Source of the DNA: JANJTY01 sp038257155
GTDB taxonomy: Bacteria > Pseudomonadota > Gammaproteobacteria > Xanthomonadales > Xanthomonadaceae
Length of the DNA stretch: 64,000 nt
Assembly (NCBI GenBank): GCA_038257155.1
Contig: JBBSJP010000003.1
Coordinates: 149,433 to 213,432, forward strand
Reading direction: 5' to 3'
The notes under the pieces: generated by a model
Databases searched by the model: none
What the model was told of the DNA's origin: nothing
The model's input: only the letters and a program-made list of their open reading frames with translations
In this document: positions 35,181 to 43,197 of the stretch, in pieces
Layout of the letters: each line of letters begins with the position of its first letter
Position numbering within the stretch: the stretch's first letter is position 1
Made by a program: the position numbers and the translations under genes

Positions 35181-35212
35181 AAAGCGCCGCTTTCACCGCA
35201 CGGCGCTTTTTT
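35181..35212 (+). terminator. Rho-independent terminator
   Basis: AAAGCGCCG, an 11-base loop, CGGCGCTTTTTT. Good GC stem and a T run of six, reading right, ahead of the 35365 gene. Confidence 0.75.
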
Positions 35213-35364
35213 GTGTCTGGTGAAGCTGCACCACCGTTCTATGGCGGGCGGTGCGTGGGAGCCGCAAGGCTCGCCGGTCCTCATGCTGGTACGCCAACCC
35301 GCACCGTCCGCCACCCCTACGATTGGCGTCGAAGGGGCGACCACCACATGAGGAGTTCAAAACC

Positions 35365-35718
35365 ATGAACAAGAACACCAGCAGCCCGACCGCCAAAGCG
35401 GAAACGATGAACCCGTTCCAGAAGGTGCAACTCGATATCGGCTACCACTGCGATTGGCGTGCGTTTGCTGCGCGCGAGGATCACGGAGTTGGTATGACGG
35501 CCAGCATGCACCTATCCGATATCGGTCGCGCCGTGGGCGGCATCGAGACAATCGCGCTGCTCCTGTACGCCGATGCTAGCGAGCGCAGCGGAAGCGGCGA
35601 GGGAATGCTGATTTCAAGCCATGCGTGCAGCCTTATGGAAGCGATCATGAGCCTGTCCGCGCACATCGCAGACCGGACCGAGGCCTTGGCGAAGTGCACG
35701 AAGGAGAGCGGAGCATGA
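35365..35718 (+). CDS. Island protein of unknown function
   Basis: A 117-residue protein starting MNKNTSSPTAKAETMNPFQK after a GAGGAG ribosome-binding site. No family recognised. It is acidic-to-neutral with a likely helical C-terminus (GMLISSHACSLMEAIMSLSA). The ATG-to-stop overlap with the next gene (ATGA at 35715-35718) shows the two are a pair. Confidence 0.65.
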   Translation: MNKNTSSPTAKAETMNPFQKVQLDIGYHCDWRAFAAREDHGVGMTASMHLSDIGRAVGGIETIALLLYADASERSGSGEGMLISSHACSLMEAIMSLSAHIADRTEALAKCTKESGA

Positions 35719-36107
35719 GCGCCACCCTTCCAGCTGGTTACGTTATGGCCTACGGCGACAACGGGCTCGAACTGACCCCCGAAAGCGAGGCGGTCGAGAT
35801 CCATGCAATCCCGTTTGGCCCCAGCAATCTCGTCATTCCCGAGACGGTCGCGTTCCTGGCTGCGACGCGGGACGGTGGCCGGCCGACGCGACTGATCCAG
35901 ATCGACCCGCCGACGGCGCAGAGCAAACACCCTTATCCGCTGGTTCGCTTCGCATGCACGCCCTTCGTGCGGCTCGTCATGGATGACGTGACGCACATGG
36001 GCGAGGAACTGACCTGCTATCTGCTGAGCAGCAAAGACGCGACACATCCGATCTTCGCCGACATGCCAGCGGTAGACCGCGAGCGCATCGCCGCCGTCTT
36101 CGCCTGA
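35715..36107 (+). CDS. Island protein of unknown function, paired with the previous gene
   Basis: A 130-residue protein starting MSATLPAGYVMAYGDNGLEL, overlapping the previous stop by four bases. It has mixed alpha-beta character (YPLVRFACTPFVRLVMDDVT, ELTCYLLSSKDATHPIFADM) and no recognised motif. A terminator follows directly. Confidence 0.65.
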   Translation: MSATLPAGYVMAYGDNGLELTPESEAVEIHAIPFGPSNLVIPETVAFLAATRDGGRPTRLIQIDPPTAQSKHPYPLVRFACTPFVRLVMDDVTHMGEELTCYLLSSKDATHPIFADMPAVDRERIAAVFA

Positions 36108-36131
36108 CCCTCACCACCAAGCTGCAGACGG

Positions 36132-36152
36132 AGCCCGCTTCGGCGGGCTTCG
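36132..36152 (+). terminator. Terminator after the 35365-36107 pair
   Basis: AGCCCGC, TTCG tetraloop, GCGGGCT, then TCGTCGTTT. It marks the end of the two-gene transcript. Confidence 0.7.
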
Positions 36153-36277
36153 TCGTTTCTGGGCCTGGAGCCAGCCGTGTGGCCGTCCTGTCGATGCACG
36201 TGCATGATTGCCGGCATGCGCGGTCGGCTTACCCTTGTGCGCGGCGCTAGCAATCGCGGATCGCCTTTGACTGAGCG

Positions 36278-36523
36278 CTAGTGTCGCTTGACTAGGTCAG
36301 TGATCTCGAACTGATGGGAGTGGCCAAATCGGCGGTACAAATACTCAATGGTGCTGGAGAGGACTGGATTCGGGATCGAAAGGACCAATGGATCGCCATC
36401 GCAATCCAGCAGTTCGTAGAGGTCGGCTTCAATCTCAGTGATGCGGACTCCATGGTCCCTTAGCACTGCCAGCACGTGCGTGCGTGGTTGCGCGCCGTCC
36501 CACGGGCCTTTCTTGAGTCTCAC
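36278..36523 (-). CDS. Second protein of an overlapping small gene pair
   Basis: An 81-residue protein from GTG 36523 (RLKKGPWDGAQPRTHVLAVL, then DPLVLSIPNPVLSSTIEYLY and RRFGHSHQFEITDLVKRH). The start lies in the stop codon of the upstream gene (GTGA), so the pair is translationally coupled. I do not recognise the family; it does not show the HicA HxxG motifs. Possible toxin-antitoxin partner, unproven. Confidence 0.6.
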   Translation of the reverse strand: MRLKKGPWDGAQPRTHVLAVLRDHGVRITEIEADLYELLDCDGDPLVLSIPNPVLSSTIEYLYRRFGHSHQFEITDLVKRH

Positions 36524-36930
36524 GCGTTGAACGCGGGGCGCTTCATGAAGTGGAGCCGGTGCGGGACAGCAAGCCCTGGGGGGAGTGGAGGAAGTTCTGC
36601 GCTTACATCCTGCGACACGACGCATCCAAGCACAGAGTGCTCTACGCCTTCGAAATAGGCCTTCCAGTAGACGCCGGGAGTCTGACTCTTGAACAGTCCA
36701 GCCAAGTCGCGTCCAAGCCGAAGGTATGCGCTAACGGTCGCAACAAAGCCCTTTGCAAAGCGCTCGCGCGCCTCATCTTCGGAAACGCCTGTTGCGACGT
36801 AATCGATCTCCAGACCTTGAGCAACGAAGCCGCCTTCGGCAGCAGGGAGAACAAGCACACGCAATTCCGCCACCACTCTTGAGTGGTCGCCATCCCGCTC
36901 GTGCATCAAGAACGCCTTCGACTTGCTCAT
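36520..36930 (-). CDS. HicB-like protein, first of an overlapping pair
   Basis: A 136-residue protein starting MSKSKAFLMHERDGDHSRVV. Residues 25-70 (PAAEGGFVAQGLEIDYVATG, then SEDEARERFAKGFVATVSAY) resemble the partial RNase-H fold of HicB antitoxins: a strand with Gly-Gly-Phe, a 'glamorous' turn, and an amphipathic helix. A helical C-terminus follows. It overlaps the downstream gene by four bases. The pair lies at the island's right end, where such modules often sit; the assignment as an antitoxin is inference. Confidence 0.55.
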   Translation of the reverse strand: MSKSKAFLMHERDGDHSRVVAELRVLVLPAAEGGFVAQGLEIDYVATGVSEDEARERFAKGFVATVSAYLRLGRDLAGLFKSQTPGVYWKAYFEGVEHSVLGCVVSQDVSAELPPLPPGLAVPHRLHFMKRPAFNA

Positions 36931-37063
36931 TTGATCACAGACCTGTCTGTTGACCGATCGTTCCCCTGATCGCTAACGAGGCTAGCACATCGTTAAGTGT
37001 GCGTAATGTGACCATCGGCACAGGGGCAGACTCGGCATGCGCGGATAGATAATGATACTTCAG

Positions 37064-37082
37064 CCGGACACATGCCGGACAC
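37064..37082 (+). repeat. Paired CCGGACAC site, right end
   Basis: CCGGACACATGCCGGACAC, one base different from the copy at 26666-26684. It lies 71 bp inside the right attachment repeat, consistent with an integrase arm-type site. Confidence 0.65.
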
Positions 37083-37153
37083 GCTAGAAAATCTATCCCC
37101 TTAAACGAAACGCCCCGCGAGGCTGAGAGCAAGGCGGGGCGCGGTCTGTAGGA

Positions 37154-37229
37154 TGGTGGCCGGGGACGGAATCGAACCGCCGACACGGGGATTTTCAATC
37201 CCCTGCTCTACCAACTGAGCTACCCGGCC
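37154..37229 (-). tRNA. tRNA-Phe (anticodon GAA)
   Basis: Read leftward from 37229: GGCCGGGTAGCTCAGTTGG starts the acceptor stem and D arm. The anticodon loop reads ATTGAAAAT with GAA, and the T arm GGTTCGATTCC is followed by the acceptor 3' strand and encoded CCA (37154-37156). All stems pair. The 3' part is duplicated at 26486-26534 as the island attachment site, and insertion leaves this copy intact. Confidence 0.97.
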
Positions 37230-37430
37230 ATGAAACGCACTGCGGTCATTGCGACCGAGCAAGCGCGGCATGATAGCGGGGCCAATCCGTATTGGCAATG
37301 CTGGCCCTTGTCGTCACGCTTTTCCTGCCTGGCCAGATAAACCGGACTTGAACGCCATCTGCAACGAAGATCTGCCTCGCGTCGTCCCCTTGAGTAGGCT
37401 GGGGCATCCGCCCGGGCAAGGAGAGTCACG

Positions 37431-37844
37431 ATGAAGACGAGCAAGCGCGCCTTTCTGCTTCCCGTTGTCGCCGCCATATTGCTCGGCGCCTGCAGCACTA
37501 CCCCGCCGCGCGAGCGCGAGCTGCAGGCACTGCAGGCCTACCAGCAGGTCGCGGGTGAGCCGGTGAGTTCCATCCGGTTCGTGCGCCTGCATTCGTGGGA
37601 GCCACTTGGCGACAGGCATCTCGCCATCCACACGGGGCCGCGCGAGGTCTACCTGCTTACCGTCGATCCGTGCAACGAACTTCCCTGGGTGCAAGCCATT
37701 ACGGTGTCTTCGAGCTTCAGCCGCGTTCAAGCGAAGTTCGATCACGTGCAGGCGCGCGAGCAGCGTTGCCGGATTCGCCAGATCCAGCCGGTTGACCGGG
37801 AAGAGTTGAAGAAGGCGCGCGCTCAGCTCTCCGGCGCAACGTAA
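37431..37844 (+). CDS. DUF6491-type lipoprotein
   Basis: A 137-residue lipoprotein. MKTSKRAFLLPVVAAILLGA followed by Cys-Ser gives a lipobox (LLGAC) at residues 18-22. The mature part starts with a basic helix and contains VYLLTVDPCNELPWVQAITV, a pattern of the DUF6491 family of Xanthomonadales-type proteins. Its two Cys (PCNELP and QRCRIRQIQ) could form a disulfide. ATG 37431 follows a GGAG. Its end overlaps the end of yggX by 22 bp (converging genes). Confidence 0.72.
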   Translation: MKTSKRAFLLPVVAAILLGACSTTPPRERELQALQAYQQVAGEPVSSIRFVRLHSWEPLGDRHLAIHTGPREVYLLTVDPCNELPWVQAITVSSSFSRVQAKFDHVQAREQRCRIRQIQPVDREELKKARAQLSGAT

Positions 37845-38095
37845 CCGGGCGGCTTTTCGGCACCCTCGCCGAACAGGAACTTCTCCATCTCGGCCTCGAT
37901 CACCGCACGGTGCTTGGGGTCGAGCGGTGAAAGCCGGTTCTCATTGATCAGCATGGTCTGATGCGCGATCCACTGACTCCAGGCCGGCTTGCCGATGCCC
38001 TCGAAAACCCGCTTTCCCAGGGCACCGGGCCACGGCATGTAGTCGAGTCCGTCTGCTTCCTGTTGTTCTTTCTGGCAAAACACACGTCGTGACAT
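37823..38095 (-). CDS. yggX: Probable Fe(2+)-trafficking protein YggX
   Basis: A 90-residue protein with the YggX signature: MSRRVFCQKEQQEADGLDYM (conserved Cys7), GKRVFEGIGKPAWSQWIAHQ and MLINENRLSPLDPKHRAVIE. YggX protects iron-sulfur proteins and is associated with MutY; here it follows mutY by 16 bp on the same strand, the usual order. Confidence 0.95.
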   Translation of the reverse strand: MSRRVFCQKEQQEADGLDYMPWPGALGKRVFEGIGKPAWSQWIAHQTMLINENRLSPLDPKHRAVIEAEMEKFLFGEGAEKPPGYVAPES

Positions 38096-38111
38096 CAGGC
38101 ATTCCTTGCGT

Positions 38112-39191
38112 TCATTGGGAGTGAAACAACAGACGTCGCACCGGCGCGGGCAGGCCGAGTGAAGCCAGTTCAGCACGTTCGAACCAGCGTGGTGCACCGA
38201 TTTCGGCGATTGCCGATAGCGGCTCGACACCACGGATGTGCAGAGGCTGCACATCGAGCCGGTAATGGCTGAAGACGTGCACGAAGGCGGGCAATGCCCG
38301 CGCCAGGGCAGGGTCAAACTGCATGTGGCGGGCGAGCCAGCGCTCGGCGTCGTTGTGATCCGGTGCTTCGGGCAGGCTCCACAGACCCTGCCAGACTCCA
38401 GGGCCCTCGCGTCGCTGCAGGGCGATCTGGCCGGCGCTGTTTTCCAGCCATAGCATCACCACCGCGCGAGACGGCAGCGCGCGACCGGGTTTGCGCGTCG
38501 GCAATTGGCTGACGCTAGCATCGCGCAGCGCCACGCAGTCGGTGCGAAACGGGCATCGGTTGCAAGCTGGCCGGCTGCGCGTGCATAGCGTTGCACCAAG
38601 ATCCATCATCGCCTGGGTGTAATCGGCCAGACGCGTTTCCGGCAGAAGCGCTTCGGCGGCGGCCCACAGCTGGCGTGTCACTGCCGTCTCGCCAGGCCAG
38701 CCGGCGATGCCCAGCATGCGAGTCAGACTGCGCTTGACGTTGCCATCGAGGATCGCGAAGCGCTTTCCGTAGGCCTGCGCGAGGATGGCTCCGGCGGTGG
38801 AGCGGCCAATGCCCGGCAGGGCGGACAGCGCCTCGAAATCGTCGGGCAGTTTGCCGTCATGAAGCTCAACGCAGAGGCGCGCGGCGCGATGCAGGTTGCG
38901 AGCCCGCGTGTAGTAGCCAAGGCCGGACCACAGTCCCAGCACCTCGTCTTCGCTGGCTTCTGCTAGCGCAGACAGGTCGGGTAGCGCTTTCACGAAGCGC
39001 TCGAAATAGGGCAGGGCAGTGGCCACCTGGGTCTGCTGCAACATGATCTCTGCCAGCCATACCCGATAGGGAGAGCGTGGATGCTGCCAGGGCAGGTCGT
39101 GGCGTCCGTGCCGGTCGAACCAGTCGAGCAAGCGCACGGCGAAGTCGGCAGGCGTTGCCAAGCCAATGACGTTGGCCGCGGCCGTTTTCAC
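38112..39191 (-). CDS. mutY: A/G-specific adenine DNA glycosylase MutY
   Basis: MutY removes adenine mispaired with 8-oxoguanine. The 359-residue protein has the catalytic Glu48 (LAEIMLQQTQV), the helix-hairpin-helix LPGIGRSTAGAILAQAYG with the catalytic Asp downstream (AILDGNVKR), the four-Cys iron-sulfur motif CTRSRPACNRCPFRTDC, and a C-terminal NUDIX-like 8-oxoG-recognition domain (LQRREGPGVWQGLWSLPEAP). Its start overlaps the stop of the AsmA-like gene (ATGA). Confidence 0.95.
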   Translation of the reverse strand: MKTAAANVIGLATPADFAVRLLDWFDRHGRHDLPWQHPRSPYRVWLAEIMLQQTQVATALPYFERFVKALPDLSALAEASEDEVLGLWSGLGYYTRARNLHRAARLCVELHDGKLPDDFEALSALPGIGRSTAGAILAQAYGKRFAILDGNVKRSLTRMLGIAGWPGETAVTRQLWAAAEALLPETRLADYTQAMMDLGATLCTRSRPACNRCPFRTDCVALRDASVSQLPTRKPGRALPSRAVVMLWLENSAGQIALQRREGPGVWQGLWSLPEAPDHNDAERWLARHMQFDPALARALPAFVHVFSHYRLDVQPLHIRGVEPLSAIAEIGAPRWFERAELASLGLPAPVRRLLFHSQ

Positions 39192-40261
39192 TGTGTCGGT
39201 TCCGCGGACTCGGCTTCGCCTGCGTCGATCTGGATTTGCACGCCTTTCAGCTCGATGCCCTGCAATTGCAGCCGATCGGCTTCCAGCATACCGCTCAGCG
39301 GCGGCAGGGCGCGTCCATCGGGGTTCTCCAGCCAGTCCAGCAGGGCGCCGCTTTCGACCTTGCCAGCAATGCCCTCGTCACCGCGTAGCAGCTGTAAATT
39401 TGCTTGGCCACGACCATCCACGTCGCTGCTGGCGTCGATCTTGAGGCGATATCCCGTATCGCTGCCATCATCCGGCAGTGCTTGCGGAATACTCTCAGGC
39501 CAATGCTCGAACAACACTTCTCCGGCGAGTGCCAGACGCAGCGGCGGCGCCAGTTCGGCGCGGCCCTCAAACACCAGTTCGGGCTGGGTCGCGACCAGCT
39601 TCAATGCGTCGAGCTGCACGCCCAGTGGCGTAGTCCTTGGCAGCAGGTCGAGGTGCAGTGCCAAGTCCTGTGCCTCTTCGCCTCGCTCCAGACGCGCCGA
39701 CAGCTTCAGGCTGAAAGGCTCGGCCTCCAGCAAGGGGCTGGCGCTGGCTTCGATACTGGACAGGCGCCAGTCACGGCCCGAAATGCGCCCCGCACGAATA
39801 ATCAGTGGCGCGTCGAATGGCGGCAGCTGCAGGGGCGCAGGCGGGCCGATTTCACTGGCTGTCTGGGCTGAGCGCCAGCGTTCGAAAGCGCCGAGATTCA
39901 GGTCCGCCTGATCCAGGCGCAGGGAGGTGACCTCGAAATGCTCGCTGCGCAGGCTGCTCCACGGCAGGGATATCTCCACGAAGCGCGCACTGAACAGGAT
40001 CTCGGCATCGCCCGGCGCACGCGCACTGACGCCATAAAGCTCGATGGCGAGATGCGGAAGCAGGCTGATGCCGGCTGGCTCGCTGACGCTGATCTCAAGC
40101 CCGAGCGCCTTGCCTGCGCGCTCCAGCAGGAAATCGCTCACCCGCTGCGGATCCATCAGCAGGCGCACTGCCAGAAAGCCGCCGCCAATCAACAAAACCA
40201 GGACGCCAAGCACGATCTTCCAGCGTGCAGTGCCGCGTTTTTCTGTCTCGGCTTCAGTCAT
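39188..40261 (-). CDS. AsmA-like membrane-anchored protein
   Basis: A 357-residue protein with one N-terminal membrane helix (IVLGVLVLLIGGGFLAVRLL) and a periplasmic beta-rich part. DPQRVSDFLLERAGKALGLE resembles the AsmA-family N-terminal region, and LSGMLEADRLQLQGIELKGV the C-terminal AsmA repeat. AsmA-like proteins act in outer-membrane lipid transport. It overlaps ftsY and mutY at its ends, so the three form one transcript. Confidence 0.78.
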   Translation of the reverse strand: MTEAETEKRGTARWKIVLGVLVLLIGGGFLAVRLLMDPQRVSDFLLERAGKALGLEISVSEPAGISLLPHLAIELYGVSARAPGDAEILFSARFVEISLPWSSLRSEHFEVTSLRLDQADLNLGAFERWRSAQTASEIGPPAPLQLPPFDAPLIIRAGRISGRDWRLSSIEASASPLLEAEPFSLKLSARLERGEEAQDLALHLDLLPRTTPLGVQLDALKLVATQPELVFEGRAELAPPLRLALAGEVLFEHWPESIPQALPDDGSDTGYRLKIDASSDVDGRGQANLQLLRGDEGIAGKVESGALLDWLENPDGRALPPLSGMLEADRLQLQGIELKGVQIQIDAGEAESAEPTQ

Positions 40262-41435
40262 CGAGCCGCTCGGGAAGCAGCGCATCGACGAAGGCGGCCG
40301 GATCGAACTCGCGCAGATCCTGCGCCTTCTCGCCCAGGCCCACGAAGCGCAGCGGCAGACCGAACTCACGCGCCAGGGCGAACACCACGCCGCCCTTGGC
40401 AGTGCCATCGAGTTTCGTTACCACCAGGCCAGTCACGCCTACCGCCTGGTGGAACAGGCGCAGCTGGCTGACGGCGTTCTGTCCAGTGGTGCCGTCGATC
40501 ACCATCAGCACCTCCTGGGGTGCAGTGGCATCGATCTTGGCCAGCACGCGCTTGATCTTGCCCAGTTCATCCATCAAGCCGGACTGGGTGTGCAGCCGAC
40601 CCGCGGTATCGGCGATCAGGATCTCGGCGCCGCGCGCACGGCCAGCCTGCAGGCCGTCGAAAATCACCGAGGCCGAATCGGAACCCTGGCCCTGTGCGAT
40701 CACGGTGACGGCGTTGCGTTGACCCCAGGTCTTGAGCTGCTCCACTGCTGCCGCGCGGAAGGTATCGCCGGCAGCCAGGATCAGGTCGCGGCCCTGCTGC
40801 TTGAAGCGGTAGGCGAGCTTGCCGATGGTGGTGGTCTTGCCGACGCCGTTCACGCCCACCACCAGGATGGTGAAAGGGCGCGCCGACGAATCAATCTGCA
40901 ACGGCTTGGCAATCGGCAGCAGCATGGCCAGCAGATCGGCGCGCAGCGCAGCCAACAGCGCGCGTGAGTCGGCGAATTCACGCTTGTTCATGCGGCGACG
41001 CAGGTCATCGATCAGGGTCGCGGTTGCGGCAACGCCGACGTCGGCGCTCAGCAGGCAGGTCTCCAGTTCCTCAAGAAGGTCTTCGTCGAGCTTGGGATTG
41101 CGACGGAACAGCCCGCCCAGGCTGCGCGCAAAGGTGCTCTGGCGCAGTCGTTCGCGCCAGCTGGGTGCGGCAGTGGATATCGGCGCTTCCTCCTCGGTCT
41201 GCACCGCTGCTGGCACGGGCTCGCCGGGTTCGATCGCGTCTGGCCCTATCAGTTCGCGCTGTCCGGAATCAGACGCTTGCGACTGCGAATCCTCAAACGG
41301 CCATAATGCTGCCGCAGCGTCGAGCTGTGCCGGGCTTGGATCTGAGGGCAAGGCATCCTGCAGCCCGGATTCAGGCTTCTGGGCAGGACTATCTTCCGGC
41401 GGTGAGGTTGTCTTTTTCTTCCAGAATTTGAACAT
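40254..41435 (-). CDS. ftsY: Signal recognition particle receptor FtsY
   Basis: FtsY docks signal-recognition-particle-bound ribosomes at the inner membrane. The 393-residue protein has an acidic N-terminal A region, the N domain helices and the SRP GTPase domain: P-loop GVNGVGKTTTIGKLA, AAGDTFRAAAVEQL, DTAGR and TKLDGTAKGG. It starts MFKFWKKKTT at ATG 41435. It overlaps the AsmA-like gene and diverges from rsmD. Confidence 0.96.
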   Translation of the reverse strand: MFKFWKKKTTSPPEDSPAQKPESGLQDALPSDPSPAQLDAAAALWPFEDSQSQASDSGQRELIGPDAIEPGEPVPAAVQTEEEAPISTAAPSWRERLRQSTFARSLGGLFRRNPKLDEDLLEELETCLLSADVGVAATATLIDDLRRRMNKREFADSRALLAALRADLLAMLLPIAKPLQIDSSARPFTILVVGVNGVGKTTTIGKLAYRFKQQGRDLILAAGDTFRAAAVEQLKTWGQRNAVTVIAQGQGSDSASVIFDGLQAGRARGAEILIADTAGRLHTQSGLMDELGKIKRVLAKIDATAPQEVLMVIDGTTGQNAVSQLRLFHQAVGVTGLVVTKLDGTAKGGVVFALAREFGLPLRFVGLGEKAQDLREFDPAAFVDALLPERLDD

Positions 41436-41492
41436 GCGAAATCGTGGCGAATATCGAACCCGGAATGCTAACACCGCGAGCTCTGCCGCCCG

Positions 41493-42107
41493 ATGAAGCA
41501 GGGCAAGGTAAGAATCATCGCCGGACGGCTGCGCGGCTCGCGCCTGGGCGTGCTTGAGCGCCCTGGGCTGCGGCCCAGCTCGGATCGGGTGCGCGAAACC
41601 CTGTTCAACTGGCTGCAGGACCGCATCATCGGCCGGCGCTGCCTTGACCTGTTCGCTGGATCGGGCGCGCTGGGGTTCGAAGCGGCTTCGCGCGGCGCAG
41701 CGCAGGTGCTGATGGTGGAGCGCGACCGCGGACTTGCAGACCAGCTCAGGGCCGACGCCTCGCGTCTGGGTGCCCCGGAAGTCCGCATCGAGTGTGCCGA
41801 TGCCCTGCAGCTGTTGGGTCGGCCGCCACCCTCACCGTTTGACCTGGTGTTCATCGATCCACCCTTCGCCGACGGCCTTTACGACCGGGTGCTGGCGGCC
41901 CTGCAGGCCAATTCCTGGCTGGCGAGCGAGGCGCGGATCTACGTCGAGGCACCGCTGAACCAGGCACTCAGGCCTCCTTCTGGCTGGCAGCTGCTGCGCG
42001 AAGGCCAGACCCGTGAGGTCGCTTTCAGGCTCTACCGTGCTGGCGGACCGTCGGCCCCTGATACACTCAGCGACTCTGTCCCGAACCCGGAACCCGCCCC
42101 GGCATGA
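41493..42107 (+). CDS. rsmD: 16S rRNA (guanine966-N2)-methyltransferase RsmD
   Basis: RsmD methylates N2 of G966 in 16S rRNA. The 204-residue protein has RIIAGRLRGSRL, the substrate region LRPSSDRVRETLFNWL, the SAM motif DLFAGSGALGFEA and the catalytic DPPF. It is slightly longer than usual at the C-terminus. It overlaps coaD by four bases (ATGA), the usual rsmD-coaD arrangement. Confidence 0.95.
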   Translation: MKQGKVRIIAGRLRGSRLGVLERPGLRPSSDRVRETLFNWLQDRIIGRRCLDLFAGSGALGFEAASRGAAQVLMVERDRGLADQLRADASRLGAPEVRIECADALQLLGRPPPSPFDLVFIDPPFADGLYDRVLAALQANSWLASEARIYVEAPLNQALRPPSGWQLLREGQTREVAFRLYRAGGPSAPDTLSDSVPNPEPAPA

Positions 42108-42601
42108 GCTCGGTCCGCAACCGCACCGCGGTCTATCCCGGCACCTTCGATCCCATCACCCTGGGTCACATCGACCTGGTGCGGCGCGCTTCACCGCTGT
42201 TCGACCGGATCATCGTTGGCATTGCCGAAAGCCCTTCGAAGAGCCCCTGCTTCGATCTGGAAGAGCGCGTCGAGCTCGCCAAGCTGTCCATGCAGGGCAT
42301 CTCCAATGTCGAAGTGCGCGGCTTTTCCGGTCTGCTGGCGCATTTCGTGCGCGAGATCGGCGGCGGTATCCTGCTGCGCGGCCTGCGCGCGGTCTCCGAT
42401 TTTGAATACGAGTTCCAGCTGGCCAGCATGAATCGCCATCTGGTGCCGGAAGTCGAAACCCTGTTTCTTACACCGGCCGAGCAGTTCAGCTTCATTTCCT
42501 CCTCGCTGGTGCGCGAGATCGCCCGCCTCGGTGGCGACGTCACCGGTTTTGTCCACCCGGAGGTCCAGGCCGCATTGCGGCGTCGCTGGTCCGTCGGTTG
42601 A
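42104..42601 (+). CDS. coaD: Phosphopantetheine adenylyltransferase CoaD
   Basis: CoaD forms dephospho-CoA from ATP and 4'-phosphopantetheine, step four of CoA synthesis. The 165-residue protein has the nucleotidyltransferase signatures YPGTFDPITLGH, LRGLRAVSDFEYEFQL and the C-terminal FISSSLVREIA. It overlaps rsmD by four bases. Confidence 0.96.
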   Translation: MSSVRNRTAVYPGTFDPITLGHIDLVRRASPLFDRIIVGIAESPSKSPCFDLEERVELAKLSMQGISNVEVRGFSGLLAHFVREIGGGILLRGLRAVSDFEYEFQLASMNRHLVPEVETLFLTPAEQFSFISSSLVREIARLGGDVTGFVHPEVQAALRRRWSVG

Positions 42602-42633
42602 TTTCCTCCAGTCCTCATGCAAGGTGCTCAACG

Positions 42634-43149
42634 ATGCAAAACCTGATCCGTACCCTGGCACTTTCCCTCGCCGTCCTCGCTCTCGGTGCCTGCAAGCAGG
42701 AGCAGGGCGCGCCCGCCGCAGACGCCCCGGCCGCGGCGCCGGTTGCCCTGACGGTGCCGGCCCTGAATGACGACATGGCCTGGCGTGACTATCTGCGCGC
42801 AACGGTCAAGCAGCACATGCAGGGCATCAGCCGCAGTCCGTTCATGTACTACCTGGCGCCCATCTCCACGGCGGAAAGCGTCGACGTGTGGGAAGACCAG
42901 TACCAGCGCCAGTTCGAGAACGTTGCCAGCAACATCAGCCGCGGCGTGCTGCCGGGAAACATGCTGGCCTTCGGCTCGCCCGAGTACGACCGCATTGCAA
43001 CTCTTGCGGTGGACGCGTTCAAGGAAGTCTCGCCGAACTCGATGAAGGATGTGCGCGTGCTGTTCATCGGCCGCACCCAGGACAAGGACCGGGTCGCCGA
43101 AGCCGTGGCCCCCTCGGGCGCCGAGTTCGTATTCCACGCTGTCGACTGA
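42634..43149 (+). CDS. Putative lipoprotein of unknown function
   Basis: A 171-residue lipoprotein. MQNLIRTLALSLAVLALGAC contains a signal peptide with lipobox ALGAC. The mature part starts with an Ala/Pro linker, then WRDYLRATVKQHMQGISRSP and LFIGRTQDKDRVAEAVAPSG. I do not recognise the family. It lies between coaD and the ferredoxin, 32 bp after coaD, so it may be in the same transcript. Confidence 0.72.
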   Translation: MQNLIRTLALSLAVLALGACKQEQGAPAADAPAAAPVALTVPALNDDMAWRDYLRATVKQHMQGISRSPFMYYLAPISTAESVDVWEDQYQRQFENVASNISRGVLPGNMLAFGSPEYDRIATLAVDAFKEVSPNSMKDVRVLFIGRTQDKDRVAEAVAPSGAEFVFHAVD

Positions 43150-43197
43150 GCATCGCGGAGACTGCGCGACGTCCCGCAGCGGACGTCGCGCCATCCC

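Larger units (their letters stand above)
34675..35364. other. Island spacer with a gene remnant and hairpins
   Basis: No complete gene in about 690 bp. It holds the operator-like palindromes, a plus-strand gene remnant (34827-35099) and a rho-independent terminator (35181-35212). Confidence 0.55.
26486..37201. mobile_element. 10.7 kb satellite-like genomic island in tRNA-Phe
   Basis: The element is bounded by a 49-bp direct repeat identical to the 3' part of the intact tRNA-Phe at its right end. The integrase gene lies next to the left repeat. Cargo is phage-like: AlpA-like protein, primase-like zinc-finger protein, RepA-like ATPase, HK97-type capsid protein, P27-type small terminase, a ribbon-helix-helix regulator and small unknown genes. 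There is no large terminase, portal, prohead protease, tail or lysis gene. This pattern fits a phage satellite rather than a full prophage. Flanks (tspO, DUF6491 lipoprotein) are ordinary chromosome. Confidence 0.88.

Noticed and set aside
26486..37201. Island as a complete prophage
   Set aside because: No large terminase, portal, protease, tail or lysis genes, and only 10.7 kb.
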